NCBI RefSeq assembly: GCF_041146795.1
Contig: NC_135182.1
Location: forward strand, 6,155,509-6,219,508
Origin: Maylandia zebra
Taxonomy: Eukaryota > Chordata > Actinopteri > Cichliformes > Cichlidae
Direction: 5' to 3'
DNA: 64,000 bases
The notes under the pieces are model-generated. The model had not been told where the DNA came from and searched no databases. It worked only from the letters and a program-made list of their open reading frames with translations. Positions 16,401-25,618 of the stretch are shown here, piece after piece. The translations under genes were made by a program, and so were the position numbers. Within the stretch, counting starts at the first letter, position 1. Each line of letters begins with the position of its first letter.

Positions 16401-19400
16401 GAAGAAAAATATTTTTAGGTGTTTTACCAATGCAGTACTCCAAGACTCTGATCACGGGAATGTTCTCATATCCTGTTTATTATGAATAATAGCTGAGTAA
16501 GAAAATAATCAGCTAACACTGCATCTTTTGAATAACTTCTGCAATGCATTGTTCCTTATATGTAATTATTATTTAATGGCTTCTAAACAACACACTTGTG
16601 ATACATAAACTAGAGGTGGTTTGGGATCAGTGAAGATTTGAAGAAAGCCAGAGTAACAGAGCCGTGTGCCTTGGTCGTGTGGAGTGATATATCAAAGCCA
16701 GGAACAGATTAGACCGATGAGTTCGTCAAATAACAACCAGCTGCTGTTGGAGCAGAGAAACAGGCCTGCAGAGAATGATGGAGGGTTGACTCGTTAATCC
16801 CCAAATTCTTCAAACTGAAAAACAGTGGAAAACAACCGATCCCACTGATAAAACAAACTGCACGGTGCATGACACGAGGACTGAGAGGATAGCAATAACC
16901 GAAATCTAATATATGAGCTCGACGTTGGCTTTGTGTGGTTGTTTTTCGTGGCATCATATATCCTTGTTTTAATTTCTTTTCCTTTTTTGTCATCATCTTT
17001 AAAACTAACTGCTTATGGTTTTAGTGATTCTGCAGAGTACTCCCCTGACTTTATGTAAGGCTTGTTTACATGTAACATTTTTATGGTATGTAATATTTTT
17101 TGCGCATTAATGTCACATTCCGTTGAATATTGGGGCTTATCTTTTTGCCAGATTGTTTTCATAGCAAAAAAATGTACTTTGTTTATGAAGCACAGTGTTT
17201 ATTGAAGCGCTGTAATCTGATTGGCAAAACTGCGTTTTGAAGTCAAAGACATTTAGAACACATTTAGTGTTATTTGTGTCCCTGCCCGCAATTTCTCTCA
17301 TACGCCACCCTTTTCTCTTATTTCCCTTTGCAGAGGATAAAATCGGGACGGGAAGGCAGCGCGAGAAGTCGAAGAGAAGGCAGAGAGAGCAGTGCAGGCA
17401 GCGCTGGTGAGTCGGTTGTTGTTTTTCAAATTAGGTCAACAGATTACCGCCGCTGTTATTTGCAACTGAGTCCAGAGTTGTGCGTCCACACATCATCAAC
17501 CTATAGTGGTGTAAATAATTATTCGATCTCCATTGCTTACTTTAGAAAGATATTAACGGTCTCTAATTTTTATGGTAGTTTAATGGAAAGAGAGAGAATA
17601 TCAACCAGAGTTCAAGAAAAAAAAACTTGTATAAAAGTTATAAATTAATTTGCATGTTACTGAGTAGAAATATATTTGATCCCTACAACTGCAACAGAAT
17701 TCTGTCTCTCACAGATTGGGATCAATCAATTACAAATACTCCTGAGCTCAGTTTGTGTATAAAGCACACCTGTCCACAGAATCAGCTTCTTCCATTCCAG
17801 CCTCACCACCACCACCATGGCTGAGGTCAGAGAGCTGTCAGAGGTTGTCAGGGACAAAATTGCAGACCTGCACAAGACTGGAATGAGCTACATGACCGTA
17901 GCTTATAAAGCTGCTGGTGTGATTATTTGGAAATGGAAAAAACATAAAATAACCATCAGTCATCCTCAGTCTGCAGCTCCATGCAAGATGTTGCCTCATG
18001 GAGTGAGGATGGTGATGAGGCGGTGGATTACCCCAATATTACATGGGAGGAGCTTGTTAACGATCTGAAGGCAGTCGAGACCGCAGTCTCCAAGAACACC
18101 ATTAGTAACACGCTGTGTTGTAATGAACTGAAATCTTGCAGCGCTCAAGAAGGTCGTTTTGCTCAAGAAGGCTGTGCAGGCCAGTCTTGAGTTTGCCAGT
18201 GAACATCTAAATCATGTTGGGGAAAAGTGCTGTCGTTAGATGAAACCAAAATCAAGCTCTTTAGCATCAACTCAACCCTCTGTGTTTGGAGGAAATGTAA
18301 TGCTGGGTATGACTCAAAGAACATCATCCCCACAGTCAAGCACACATTGTGCTTTGGGCTGTTTTTCTGCTAAGAGCACAGGACAACTTCACTGCATTGA
18401 GGGGCCAGTGTACCGTAAAATCTTGGATGAGAACCTCCTCCCCTCAGCCAGAGCACTGAAGATGAGTCATGGATGGATCTTCCAGCATGACAATGACCCA
18501 CAACGTATCGCCAAGGCAAGGGTTTCACCATCAAGTACTTAGTAGGTGTTATGCTTGAGGATCAAATACTTGTTTAAGTCAGTGACATGCAAATCAATTT
18601 ATAACTTTTATATAATGTTGGGGTTTTTTGTGGATTTTTGGATTTTGTTGACATTCTGTGTCTCCATGGAAACAAGCAAACATACAGATTCAGCAGGTGA
18701 TCAGATAGTTACTTTCCCCCATTGTATCTGTGTTGCGGTGTTAATAATGCAGATGTCAATAAGTATGTAACTGTGCTGGTGATGTGGCATCAAACAACTG
18801 TGGATCCCCCAAATCAGCCAGCAGAGAGACAGAGAGCCACACATCTGTCTGTGGCATCTGTCCACAGACTGTGCTCTCCATGTCCTCTATCCACGTTCTC
18901 TCTGCTCAGACCTTACATCATTAAGGATTTAAACTTACACTTGTTTTGTGTTGTACTGCAACACAAAAGGCACACTGAGCTCCCAGAATGAGGCACATCT
19001 ATAAAAATCTTATTAGAGTCACATTGAAAACCATCTCCATGTGTGGGTTTTGGTGTAATTTCAAGTTAAATGAACATACAGTACAGGAACATCTGTGAAC
19101 TTTATTAGGCGTAGGTTTTTTTCATGGCAGCTTGAGCTAAACCAAGATTTTAGTTTGAGAAGTTTGCTCACATAAATATAATTTTCATAAAACATTGTAA
19201 TGGTTCTGATGCCTCTTCTATAACGACGATCGTCGTCATGATTTTGATCATCAGATCCACTCTTTTATTTTTATGTCTCACTGCTTCTTTCTGTCTCTCT
19301 ACCTGTTGTTCACACATGCTGCAGCAGGCATCTCCACACCTGTCCTCATCTCTCCTAAGAAGTCCAGCGTTATGGGTATATGTTTTCAAACACCACACTG

Positions 19401-22400
19401 AGGCCTGATCTGCTCAGACCTCCTCATCCTGCTGGATCCTGCAGGATGAGGAGGTCTGAGCACTCTGTGGGATTAGTGGACTCTGAAGAGGCTGAACATT
19501 CAGTACAGATCCCCATCAAATACAGACAAATAGGCTGGCTGTGGCACTGGAAAGCTGGACCATGAGCAAATTTCAAATGTAATCCATACAAACCAGAGAG
19601 CCTCCAGAAAGTGTAACAAGGCCCAGCTTTTCCATGCTGTGCAGCTGAACGTCTCTAGCAGGCTCCTGTAGTCGAGTTGTATTCATATATGAGTTTGTGT
19701 AACGGACACCTGTTAATGCGCTTGCTGCTCTCTCCCGCCAAGGCTTCCATTAGTCCTCTGTGTCGTGATAAATTAGATTAGGACTTTTCATCTTCCCATA
19801 GCTTAGTGGTGCCAGAGCCTCCAAATGCATCTGTTAAAATGAACACACACGGTTGCTGGAGACTGTCCATCACAGCCTTGCTACTTCAGTCTTTCAGATG
19901 CTTAAATATTGGTTTGAACGTTTAAATTGTTGAACTAAAACCCAGATCCTTTTCTCATTTTCTCATGGTGCACAAGATGAGGTCAAAGCAGGTGAGAGAA
20001 GCGAGGTTGTAAACCGCAGACACATTTATTGTCATCATCTTTCATTGCAAGTGGCAGACTTTTTTGCTACTCTCTGTGCTGTAAGACCTTCAGTCTAGCT
20101 CTGTAATCTCTCCTTCCTTCTCATCTTCTTCTCTGGATCTTCTGTCTTCATCTGTATTCCCTCTCTGCTTCCTCTTTGCTTCCCAGTATCTCAGTCTGAG
20201 TCTAAACACTTCAGTCCACTACTGGACTCGGGGAGAGGTATGTAAGACTGTGACTTTCAGGCTATGTGCCTGTAATTCTGGCCATTTGTAGTTGAATAAA
20301 CTGGGGCTTGTTTCTTTGCTCAGTTCATTCAATTCAATTCAATTTTATTTATCTAGTGCCAAATCACAACAACAGTCACCTCAAGGCGCTTTATATTGTA
20401 TGGTAGATCGTACAATAATACAAACAGAGAAAAACCCAACAATCATATGACCCCCTATGAGCAAGCACTTTGGCAACAGTGGGAAGGAAAAACTCCCTTT
20501 TAACAGGAAGAAACCTCCAGTAGAACCAGGCTCAGGGAGGGGCGGGGCCATCTGTGAGCCAGAGATTAATAACAAGTATGATTCAGTGCAGAGAGGTCCA
20601 GTAACACATAATGAGTGAGAAAGGTGACTGAAGAAGAAATACCCAATGCATCATGGGAATCCCCTAGCAGCCTACACCTATTGCAGCGTAACTAAGGGAG
20701 GATTCAGGGTCACCTGATCCAGCCCTAACTATATGCTTTAGCAAAAATGAACATTTTAAGCCTAATCTTAAAAGTAGAGATGGAGTAGAGATGTTTCAGA
20801 AGTTGTTACATCTGTAGTTTGCCCTCAAATGCACAGTCAGCTCACCTGCCAATGAGCTTTAAGAGCCAAAACAGCAAAATTCACATAAATTAGACTAAGG
20901 GAAGCTGTGTAGCAGCAACAGCATGTTTAGGTTTGTACTGTGAGTCTCTGCTGTGAAATCTTAAGATGACCTCTGATAAAGTTCTTCAGTCAGGCAAAGG
21001 TGTCTGCACATACAGGTGATTCTCTTCTACGGAGCATTAGCATCAGACCTATTTTATTTTTAATTTTATAAGAGCTCCTGTCATTAGAAATCTTTTAAGT
21101 GATTAAAACCATCTGAGTGAAGCACTGCAAGGCACGCATAGCAGAAGTGAGTTTCCCAAGTGAAGAAGAAAAAATGGACCTGATCCAGAAATCGTTTGAC
21201 AGGCAGCCGTGATGTTGGACTGTGCTCATTTTTTGCACTGAAAGGAGGAGGAGGAGGGGAGCGAGCACTCAGACGGCTCCGAGATATTCGGGGAAAACCC
21301 TCTCGTTCACCTGAGAGTTTTCCATCTTTTCTGTAAAGTCTGCGTATTGTGTGGTCTCGTGTGTCTGCAGGTCTTCAGCTCTCTCGTGACTGACGTGTGA
21401 GTCTGGTGGTTTGTTTTCTCACCTTTCCACAGCTGTCGTTCTGCAGTCTGAATCTGGTGAAACGCAGTGGCAGAACAGGAGAGAAGTGTGTCGAAACGTG
21501 GGGATTTTCTAACCTGTGTTTTCTATCATGTGTGATGTGCCTTTTCAAACGTAAATGATATGGTTGGGTTAATGTACCTGAACTTTTTTTCAACATATCT
21601 TTAATAAGAAAAAATAGTTAAAAGCCAGAAAGTTGCGTCATCTCTATTGATCTCCATCTCCTTGCAAAAATAAAGGGTTATTTGTGTTTCAGAGGTGTAT
21701 AAAACAAGCCTATAACGTCTTTAATTGTGGAAACTTCTGTTGCAGCTCCTAGCTTCTAGCATGTGTTGTGTAAACTAAAAGAGAAATGCAAACGAAACTG
21801 TCCAAGAAAGGAAGGCAGGGGGGAAACGTTGATTTTTCCAACCGAGGTCTCAGTTTGCCAGCAGTTTGAGATTTTTTTGGGACTATGAGGGGAAGGTGGA
21901 ATATCAGGCCTCCTTCCTGTTTTTCAGCTTTCTGCTGCCGATCCCCTAAGGTTTCCAAGGCTACCTGGCAGCCAGATGTTGGCTGCTGCTGTCTGCAGTC
22001 ATGTCTGTAATTCATATCACTACACGCCCCTGTCAGCCTGTCATATAAGCCTGGAACACACATGTGCACATTATCCAGCATATTCATTACATCCTGTCAA
22101 AAGTACCTGAGTGTGTTGCATATTAGTGTTGCATTTTAGCAGCTGGTCAGTAGGCATGTTCGACCGCGCCATGTTTTCACAAAAATCGTCCATTATTGTA
22201 CAGCAAGTCGTACATGTCAGTGATATTTAGTGACTGTGATTTCACATTGGAGGAATGCTTTTTCTGCACACATTCAGCCAATGTCAGCGAGATACTTGGG
22301 CCATGAAAAAGACATTTTGTACGTGAAAGTGTGCAAGAAAACTTTGCACGTCTATATTCAGTCGCATGCAGGCCACAGACAGAGGCACTGCTGTTTTAAA

Positions 22401-23816
22401 CAGCTTAAACATTTAAACAGCTTTTAATAGGATTTTGAATGTGAGTATTGCTTTTTAAAAAGATCATGAGTCAGCAGGTGTGTGCTTGTTTTTGTACAGA
22501 CAGTGGTCGCAGCAGCAGCAGCACCAAAGGAGAGCGTCTGAGCGCCAAAATGAGGTCACTTCCTGGTTCAAATGAACCTTATGAAGCCAGCAGTCCAAAA
22601 GAACTGGGTGAGGAAACCATATTTTTCTCTGCAGTTAATGATATAACACCTACCTAACTATCTTATGTCTTTGAACTTCATGTGTTGTGCAAGACATACG
22701 TGCCTGTTTTAGAAAAATATGAGTAAATATATAACCACACAGATGGTTTATGGACATCTTAGTTCAGTTTCATTTCATTTAGTGCTGGAACATCATCTAC
22801 ATGGATGGCTGAAATTCTGATAATTTAGCCATCCACATTATGAGTCGCAGTGAGCTGTAGTGTGAATGTTAGATTGGAAAAGATCGAAAAGCACTCAGGC
22901 ATAGAAAAAAGTGCTTGTGTGAATGGGTGACTGAATTCTATAAAGGTCTTTGAATGGTCCAGTAAAGTAGAAAAGAGCTGTATTCGTGTATCTATTTAGA
23001 GTTCAAGCCCATGTTGAAACACATTCTGAGGTTTAGATGATCATAAAGATATTATCAAAGGTTTTTCTTTGTCTGCAGCACACAGCGGATAGTCCTCTGC
23101 AGATAAACTGCATGGGTTGTCATTTAAGTATTGGGCCGCACCTCTAATCTTTGAATTCAGGTGTTGTAAGTCCCTTTGCCTCAGATGTATAAAATCTAGC
23201 ACCTGGCCGTGCAGCCTGCCTGTTCAAACATTTGTGCATGAATGAGACGTTCTAAAGCGCTCACTGTAATAGGATGCCACCATTGCAACAAGTCAGTTTA
23301 GCAACCGCAGCAACTCAGCCAAGCAGTGACACACCACGAACAGAGCAGGGTCACTGAGTATAAGGGAAAAGAACAACTTGAATAATGTATCCTTAAATGC
23401 AATCCATTGCAGCTGTTTAAAAATGGAACAGAGTAATATTTATATCAGTGTTTTTAAAATATGAACCTGTGCAGACTTAAATGTTGAAAGTTATCTTAAC
23501 TCATCTATTTAGAATGCCAAAAAATGCAGTGAAATTGTCTGTGCACACGATCTCACTCTGCAGCGCTCCTTGAGAAAAACACACACAGAAAAAGAACGGC
23601 ATTGGTAGAAAGGATGTACAATGTTGACATTATGTCTCTATCGGGATACAGCGTCCCAAACTATTTCATCACAAGCTGTTCCTCCTGTGTGTAGATGCGT
23701 CTTACGTGGACCCACTGGGGCCTCAGATGGACAGACCAAAGACGGGAGTCAAGAAGCGTGTGGAGGATGACGACTTTGCAGATGAAGAGCTAGGAGACGA
23801 CCTGCTGCCAGAGTAG
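4004..23816 (+). CDS. IFT88: Intraflagellar transport protein 88 (TPR protein, Tg737/polaris), complete
   Basis: Twenty-four exons join in frame to 824 codons plus TAG, equal to the human length: 4004-4084, 4307-4369, 4548-4607, 4870-4923, 5045-5108, 5360-5429, 6182-6272, 6804-6908, 7410-7512, 8307-8653, 8724-8794, 8917-9003, 9628-9727, 11108-11194, 11368-11554, 12825-12933, 13522-13672, 14061-14176, 14544-14596, 14715-14780, 14893-14999, 17334-17406, 22500-22607, 23695-23816. The N-terminus reads [13 protein letters not shown]. The middle is a long run of tetratricopeptide repeats, for example [21 protein letters not shown] in exon 15, and the C-terminus is acidic, ending DDLLPE. IFT88 is a core subunit of IFT-B, which carries cargo along ciliary microtubules and is needed to build cilia. 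Exon 7 could end at 6270 or 6272 plus or minus one codon; GTG then GTCAGC keeps human length but is a weak donor. Intron 22 is the longest and may hold optional exons. No frame breaks were seen. Confidence 0.96.
4387..4440. repeat. (GT)n followed by (TTTG)n microsatellite
   Basis: About 30 bp of GT repeats pass into about six TTTG units. It lies 18 bp downstream of the IFT88 exon 2 donor, inside intron 2. Confidence 0.9.
5480..6140 (+). mobile_element. Degraded Tc1/mariner-like fragment in IFT88 intron 6
   Basis: The text follows a familiar fish Tc1-like family. It starts near TTCATTAGGTATGCCTGTTC, has an internal stretch corresponding to ACTTTGAACGGGGCATG, and ends near GGGGGATATTTTCTTGGCAC. 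The transposase frame is broken throughout, an internal part is missing, and the right third of the element is absent. A second copy of the same family is at 42439-42840. Family membership is from memory of the repeat. Confidence 0.7.
7573..8215 (-). mobile_element. Degraded Tc1-like element in IFT88 intron 9
   Basis: The plus strand reads as the complement of a Tc1-like transposase gene. Recognisable blocks include GGGATCATTGTCCTCCCCAT near 7892 and TAACTGAGGCCTGTAGACTC near 8098. These correspond to conserved parts of a common fish Tc1 family in inverse orientation. The central part is deleted and no long frame remains. Confidence 0.65.
8857..8874. repeat. Poly-C tract (18 C)
   Basis: An uninterrupted run of 18 C lies in the 122-bp intron 11 of IFT88, between exons 8724-8794 and 8917-9003. 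It is in the part of the intron that normally serves as the pyrimidine tract. Confidence 0.95.
10208..10213 (+). other. Possible 6-nt microexon of IFT88 (Val-Glu)
   Basis: Between exon 13 and exon 14 there is a pyrimidine-rich stretch and CTAAG, then GTTGAG, then a strong donor GTATGTC. Inclusion would be in phase 0-0 and would add Val-Glu between KDFKQ and AVETLK, inside a TPR linker. The human protein has no such insertion and the exon 13-14 junction is already complete without it. It is a candidate only. Confidence 0.2.
11555..12824 (+). other. IFT88 intron 15 with duplicated DR1-like motif
   Basis: This 1.3-kb intron has no gene. It holds the 18-bp word GAGGTCAGAGGTCAAATG at 12195-12212 and again at 12374-12391, each with similar flanks. 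The short conserved context suggests a diverged tandem or dispersed repeat. Nothing else was recognised. Confidence 0.5.
15166..15660 (+). mobile_element. 3' end of a non-LTR retrotransposon ORF (R2/Rex-like fragment) in IFT88 intron 21
   Basis: The plus strand encodes, in more than one frame, the C-terminal domain of a fish LINE polyprotein. One piece reads [19 protein letters not shown]. Others read [34 protein letters not shown] and [11 protein letters not shown]. The usual Cys-x2-Cys...His...Cys pattern has its last Cys changed to Trp. Frameshifts and stops show it is dead, and it is 5'-truncated. Assignment to the R2-type group is from memory and should be treated as tentative; the LINE identity is firmer. 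Confidence 0.75.
17502..18726 (+). mobile_element. Tc1/mariner transposon, decayed, in IFT88 intron 22
   Basis: Both ends are visible. The left end reads TATAGTGGTGTAAATAATTA, and the right end read inward starts TACAATGGGGGAAAGTAACT. Inner parts of the inverted repeats also match, for example ATAAAAGTTATAAATTAATT against its diverged partner near 18600. TA flanks are consistent with a Tc1 target duplication. The transposase begins at 17817 with [20 protein letters not shown], the paired helix-turn-helix region. Later blocks, such as one like [13 protein letters not shown] and a QHDNDP-like one near 18483, are in shifted frames. The catalytic C-terminal third is deleted. It cannot make a functional transposase. 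Confidence 0.9.
19328..19375 (+). other. Candidate symmetric cassette exon A of IFT88 (48 nt)
   Basis: A pyrimidine-rich stretch ends in CAG at 19327 and the candidate is followed by the donor GTATAT at 19376. Entering in phase 1, as IFT88 exon 22 leaves it, the segment reads [16 protein letters not shown] with no stop and exits in phase 1, as exon 23 needs. It would extend the Ser/Gly/Lys-rich linker near the C-terminus. The same phase and open frame could occur by chance. No orthologous exon is known to me. Confidence 0.35.
19411..19462. repeat. Perfect 22-bp inverted repeat with 8-nt loop
   Basis: The arms 19411-19432 and 19441-19462 are exact reverse complements. The stem starts TGCTCAGACC and ends GGTCTGAGCA; the loop is TGGATCCT. 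It lies 35 bp downstream of the candidate exon A donor in IFT88 intron 22. A transcript through it would form a strong hairpin. It is too short for a typical pre-miRNA unless the flanks pair, which they do not. Confidence 0.95.
19977..19991 (+). other. Possible 15-nt microexon of IFT88
   Basis: After a pyrimidine-rich run and CACAAG, the 15 nt are followed by the donor GTGAGAG. In phase 1 they would add Asp-Glu-Val-Lys-Ala before the next Gly. Phase is symmetric (1-1). The acceptor is weak and the segment is very short, so this is speculative. Confidence 0.15.
20187..20237 (+). other. Candidate symmetric cassette exon B of IFT88 (51 nt)
   Basis: A long pyrimidine tract ends in TTCCCAG at 20186, and a consensus donor GTATGTAAG starts at 20238. 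Entering in phase 1 the exon reads [17 protein letters not shown] and leaves in phase 1, joining exon 23 whose first residues are also DSGR. The splice signals are as good as those of the accepted exons. It would add 17 residues to the basic/serine-rich linker near the C-terminus. Whether it is used cannot be told from sequence. Confidence 0.4.
20325..20760 (-). mobile_element. Short interspersed repeat, copy 1 (minus orientation)
   Basis: It begins with a (TTCAA)n tail followed by TTTTATTTATCTAGTG, then a body including CTCAAGGCGCTTTATATTGT and AAAACTCCCTTTTAACAGGA. The same body is found at 62648-63043 in this orientation and reversed at 32550-32792. The pentamer tail on the left shows that the element's 3' end points left. 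It is a common fish interspersed repeat; I cannot name the family with certainty. Confidence 0.75.
21381..22499 (+). other. Distal part of IFT88 intron 22
   Basis: No exon or clear mobile element was recognised in this stretch. The minus-strand frame at 21749-22087 has no similarity that I can see and no splice support. The final 20 bases form the acceptor of IFT88 exon 23. Confidence 0.5.
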
Positions 23817-24340
23817 CTGCATTAGCACAAGGCTATCTCTGTTTGTAAGTCAAGCTTCACCACAGGACGTTTTAAACTCACGTTCAGCAGATGTTTATTT
23901 ACATCTGTTGGTAATCCATGATGGTCCAGATGCTCTTTCACACTGAACATCTTTACCTGACATCTCAGTCCTTCGTCAAATGAAAATGTATCCATTTCTA
24001 AATGTCCGTGTGGGAAATGAATGCCTCTGTACGTGATAGGAATGCTGGTTACATGACAGTGTGAGACACCTCAGACAGCTTTGTTCTGGCTCTTAAGTCC
24101 AGCACACGGGGTTTCAAAGAAAAGGACATACTATTCCATACCATACTATTACCCTGTATCTTTGAGCTCATTGCTAAAAATTGGAAAACATTTCACCGTT
24201 CTGATGCTTTTAAAGGCAAAGGTTTGTGATTCATCTGTTCCAGATTCTGTTTCATGTTCTGCATTTTGTAATTATTCTATTGTATTTATTATTTTTTTAT
24301 TTCTTCATCTTTATGTCTTTTATTGTATCATTAAAAGAGA
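23817..24340 (+). other. IFT88 3' UTR with variant polyadenylation signal
   Basis: After the TAG at 23814-23816 there is a stretch without splice or coding signals, ending near an ATTAAA hexamer at 24330-24335. ATTAAA is the most common variant poly(A) signal. This gives an estimated UTR of about 0.5 kb. The cleavage site is inferred. Confidence 0.45.
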
Positions 24341-24478
24341 AACTATTTCATTAAGGAAATAATGTTGAGTCTGAGTATCAATGTGACAGTTTGTTAAAAC
24401 TTTAAAACAAAGTGCATGGGTAAAACTAGAGCTGACATTAGCAGCGTTGTTACGTAGCTATTTGCATGTTATCTAAAG

Positions 24479-24975
24479 CAGGAATGTCAAACTTATTTTA
24501 TACTGTGGACCACATGCAGCCCACATTGATCTTAAGTGGGCCGGACCAGTGGAACTCCCCTTTTTGTCAGTGTAAAGAAGTTTAACGACACTTTTAATCC
24601 CCGATTACAAGAAAAAGAAGTTCAGTTCCAGCAGTCTGTCTCAGTCTTTCCACACGGTAAACAAAAGCTGCTGTAGTAAATAAAAGAACAGTCATGCTGA
24701 CAGACTGTTTGGGCTTAAACTGTAAGAAATGTGTAAAATTACAGAAGAAAAAAATCAGCTCCTTGGACAGGCTTTCCTGTAATTATAAACTAAACTCGCG
24801 GGAAATGTTCTTTTATTGTGACAAAAACAGAAATCTCAGTTTACAGTCAATAATGAAAAAACTTATGAAAACACATAAAAGTCCAGAAATGTAAGCTCTC
24901 CGTCACATTTACTAAAGCAGTGGGCCGGACTGGAGTCTTTGCTGCCTCCCCCGGGCCTTATGTTTGACACCTCTG
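24479..24975. mobile_element. hAT-like non-autonomous element between IFT88 and IL17D
   Basis: The left end starts CAGGAATGTCAAACTTATTT. The right end read inward starts CAGAGGTGTCAAACATAAGG. Both are followed by the GGCCC/GGGCC-rich text typical of fish hAT elements. The flanks ATCTAAAG (24471-24478) and GTCTAAGG (24976-24983) are a diverged 8-bp duplication, the expected hAT size. The inside has no transposase frame. Confidence 0.75.
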
Positions 24976-25618
24976 GTCTAAGGGATGGAGATGGTGCAAA
25001 GCCAGGATCCACATCCAACAGGCTGGACTTCCCACTCGCATCAGGATCTCCTCTAATAAACGCTGGGCTCTTTTTTTTTTTTTTTTATTGGGGTCCAGGC
25101 AGGACTTTTTTTTCTGCCAGTGCTTCAGTGTAACTGAGCCTCTCTCTGGCTGCTGCATCAGACCGCCTCAGCGCTCAGTCGGGGTTTTACGCACACGTCG
25201 CAGGAGAAATGAGAACCAGACACTCCTCTGTGGTGTCTTCTCGTCATGGACACAAAGCAGCAGGTGTGACACTCACAAACTGTTAGAAAATTTCAAATTA
25301 TTTGGCAATTATTCCTCCTGGCGACGCCGTGGATGTGTAGTGCCAAAAAACAAAAAATGTCTGCAGTTTTCCTGGTGGCGCGCCTGTTCCTCGCCTTCAG
25401 CGCCAGGATCGTGGAACGTGTGCGTGCCGCTGGCTTTCCAGCACTTCCAACTATTTGCTGGATTTTAACAGAGGAAAGTAACCCGTGAACGATCAAATCT
25501 GTTTTTACGAACAAACGTCACTTGTTCTCAGACACATTACTTAAGAACGCAAAGGAAACGTTCGTTTTTCGGTGGATGCGCACTTGGGCACAGCAACATC
25601 CTGAGAAGAAACGCGGAG

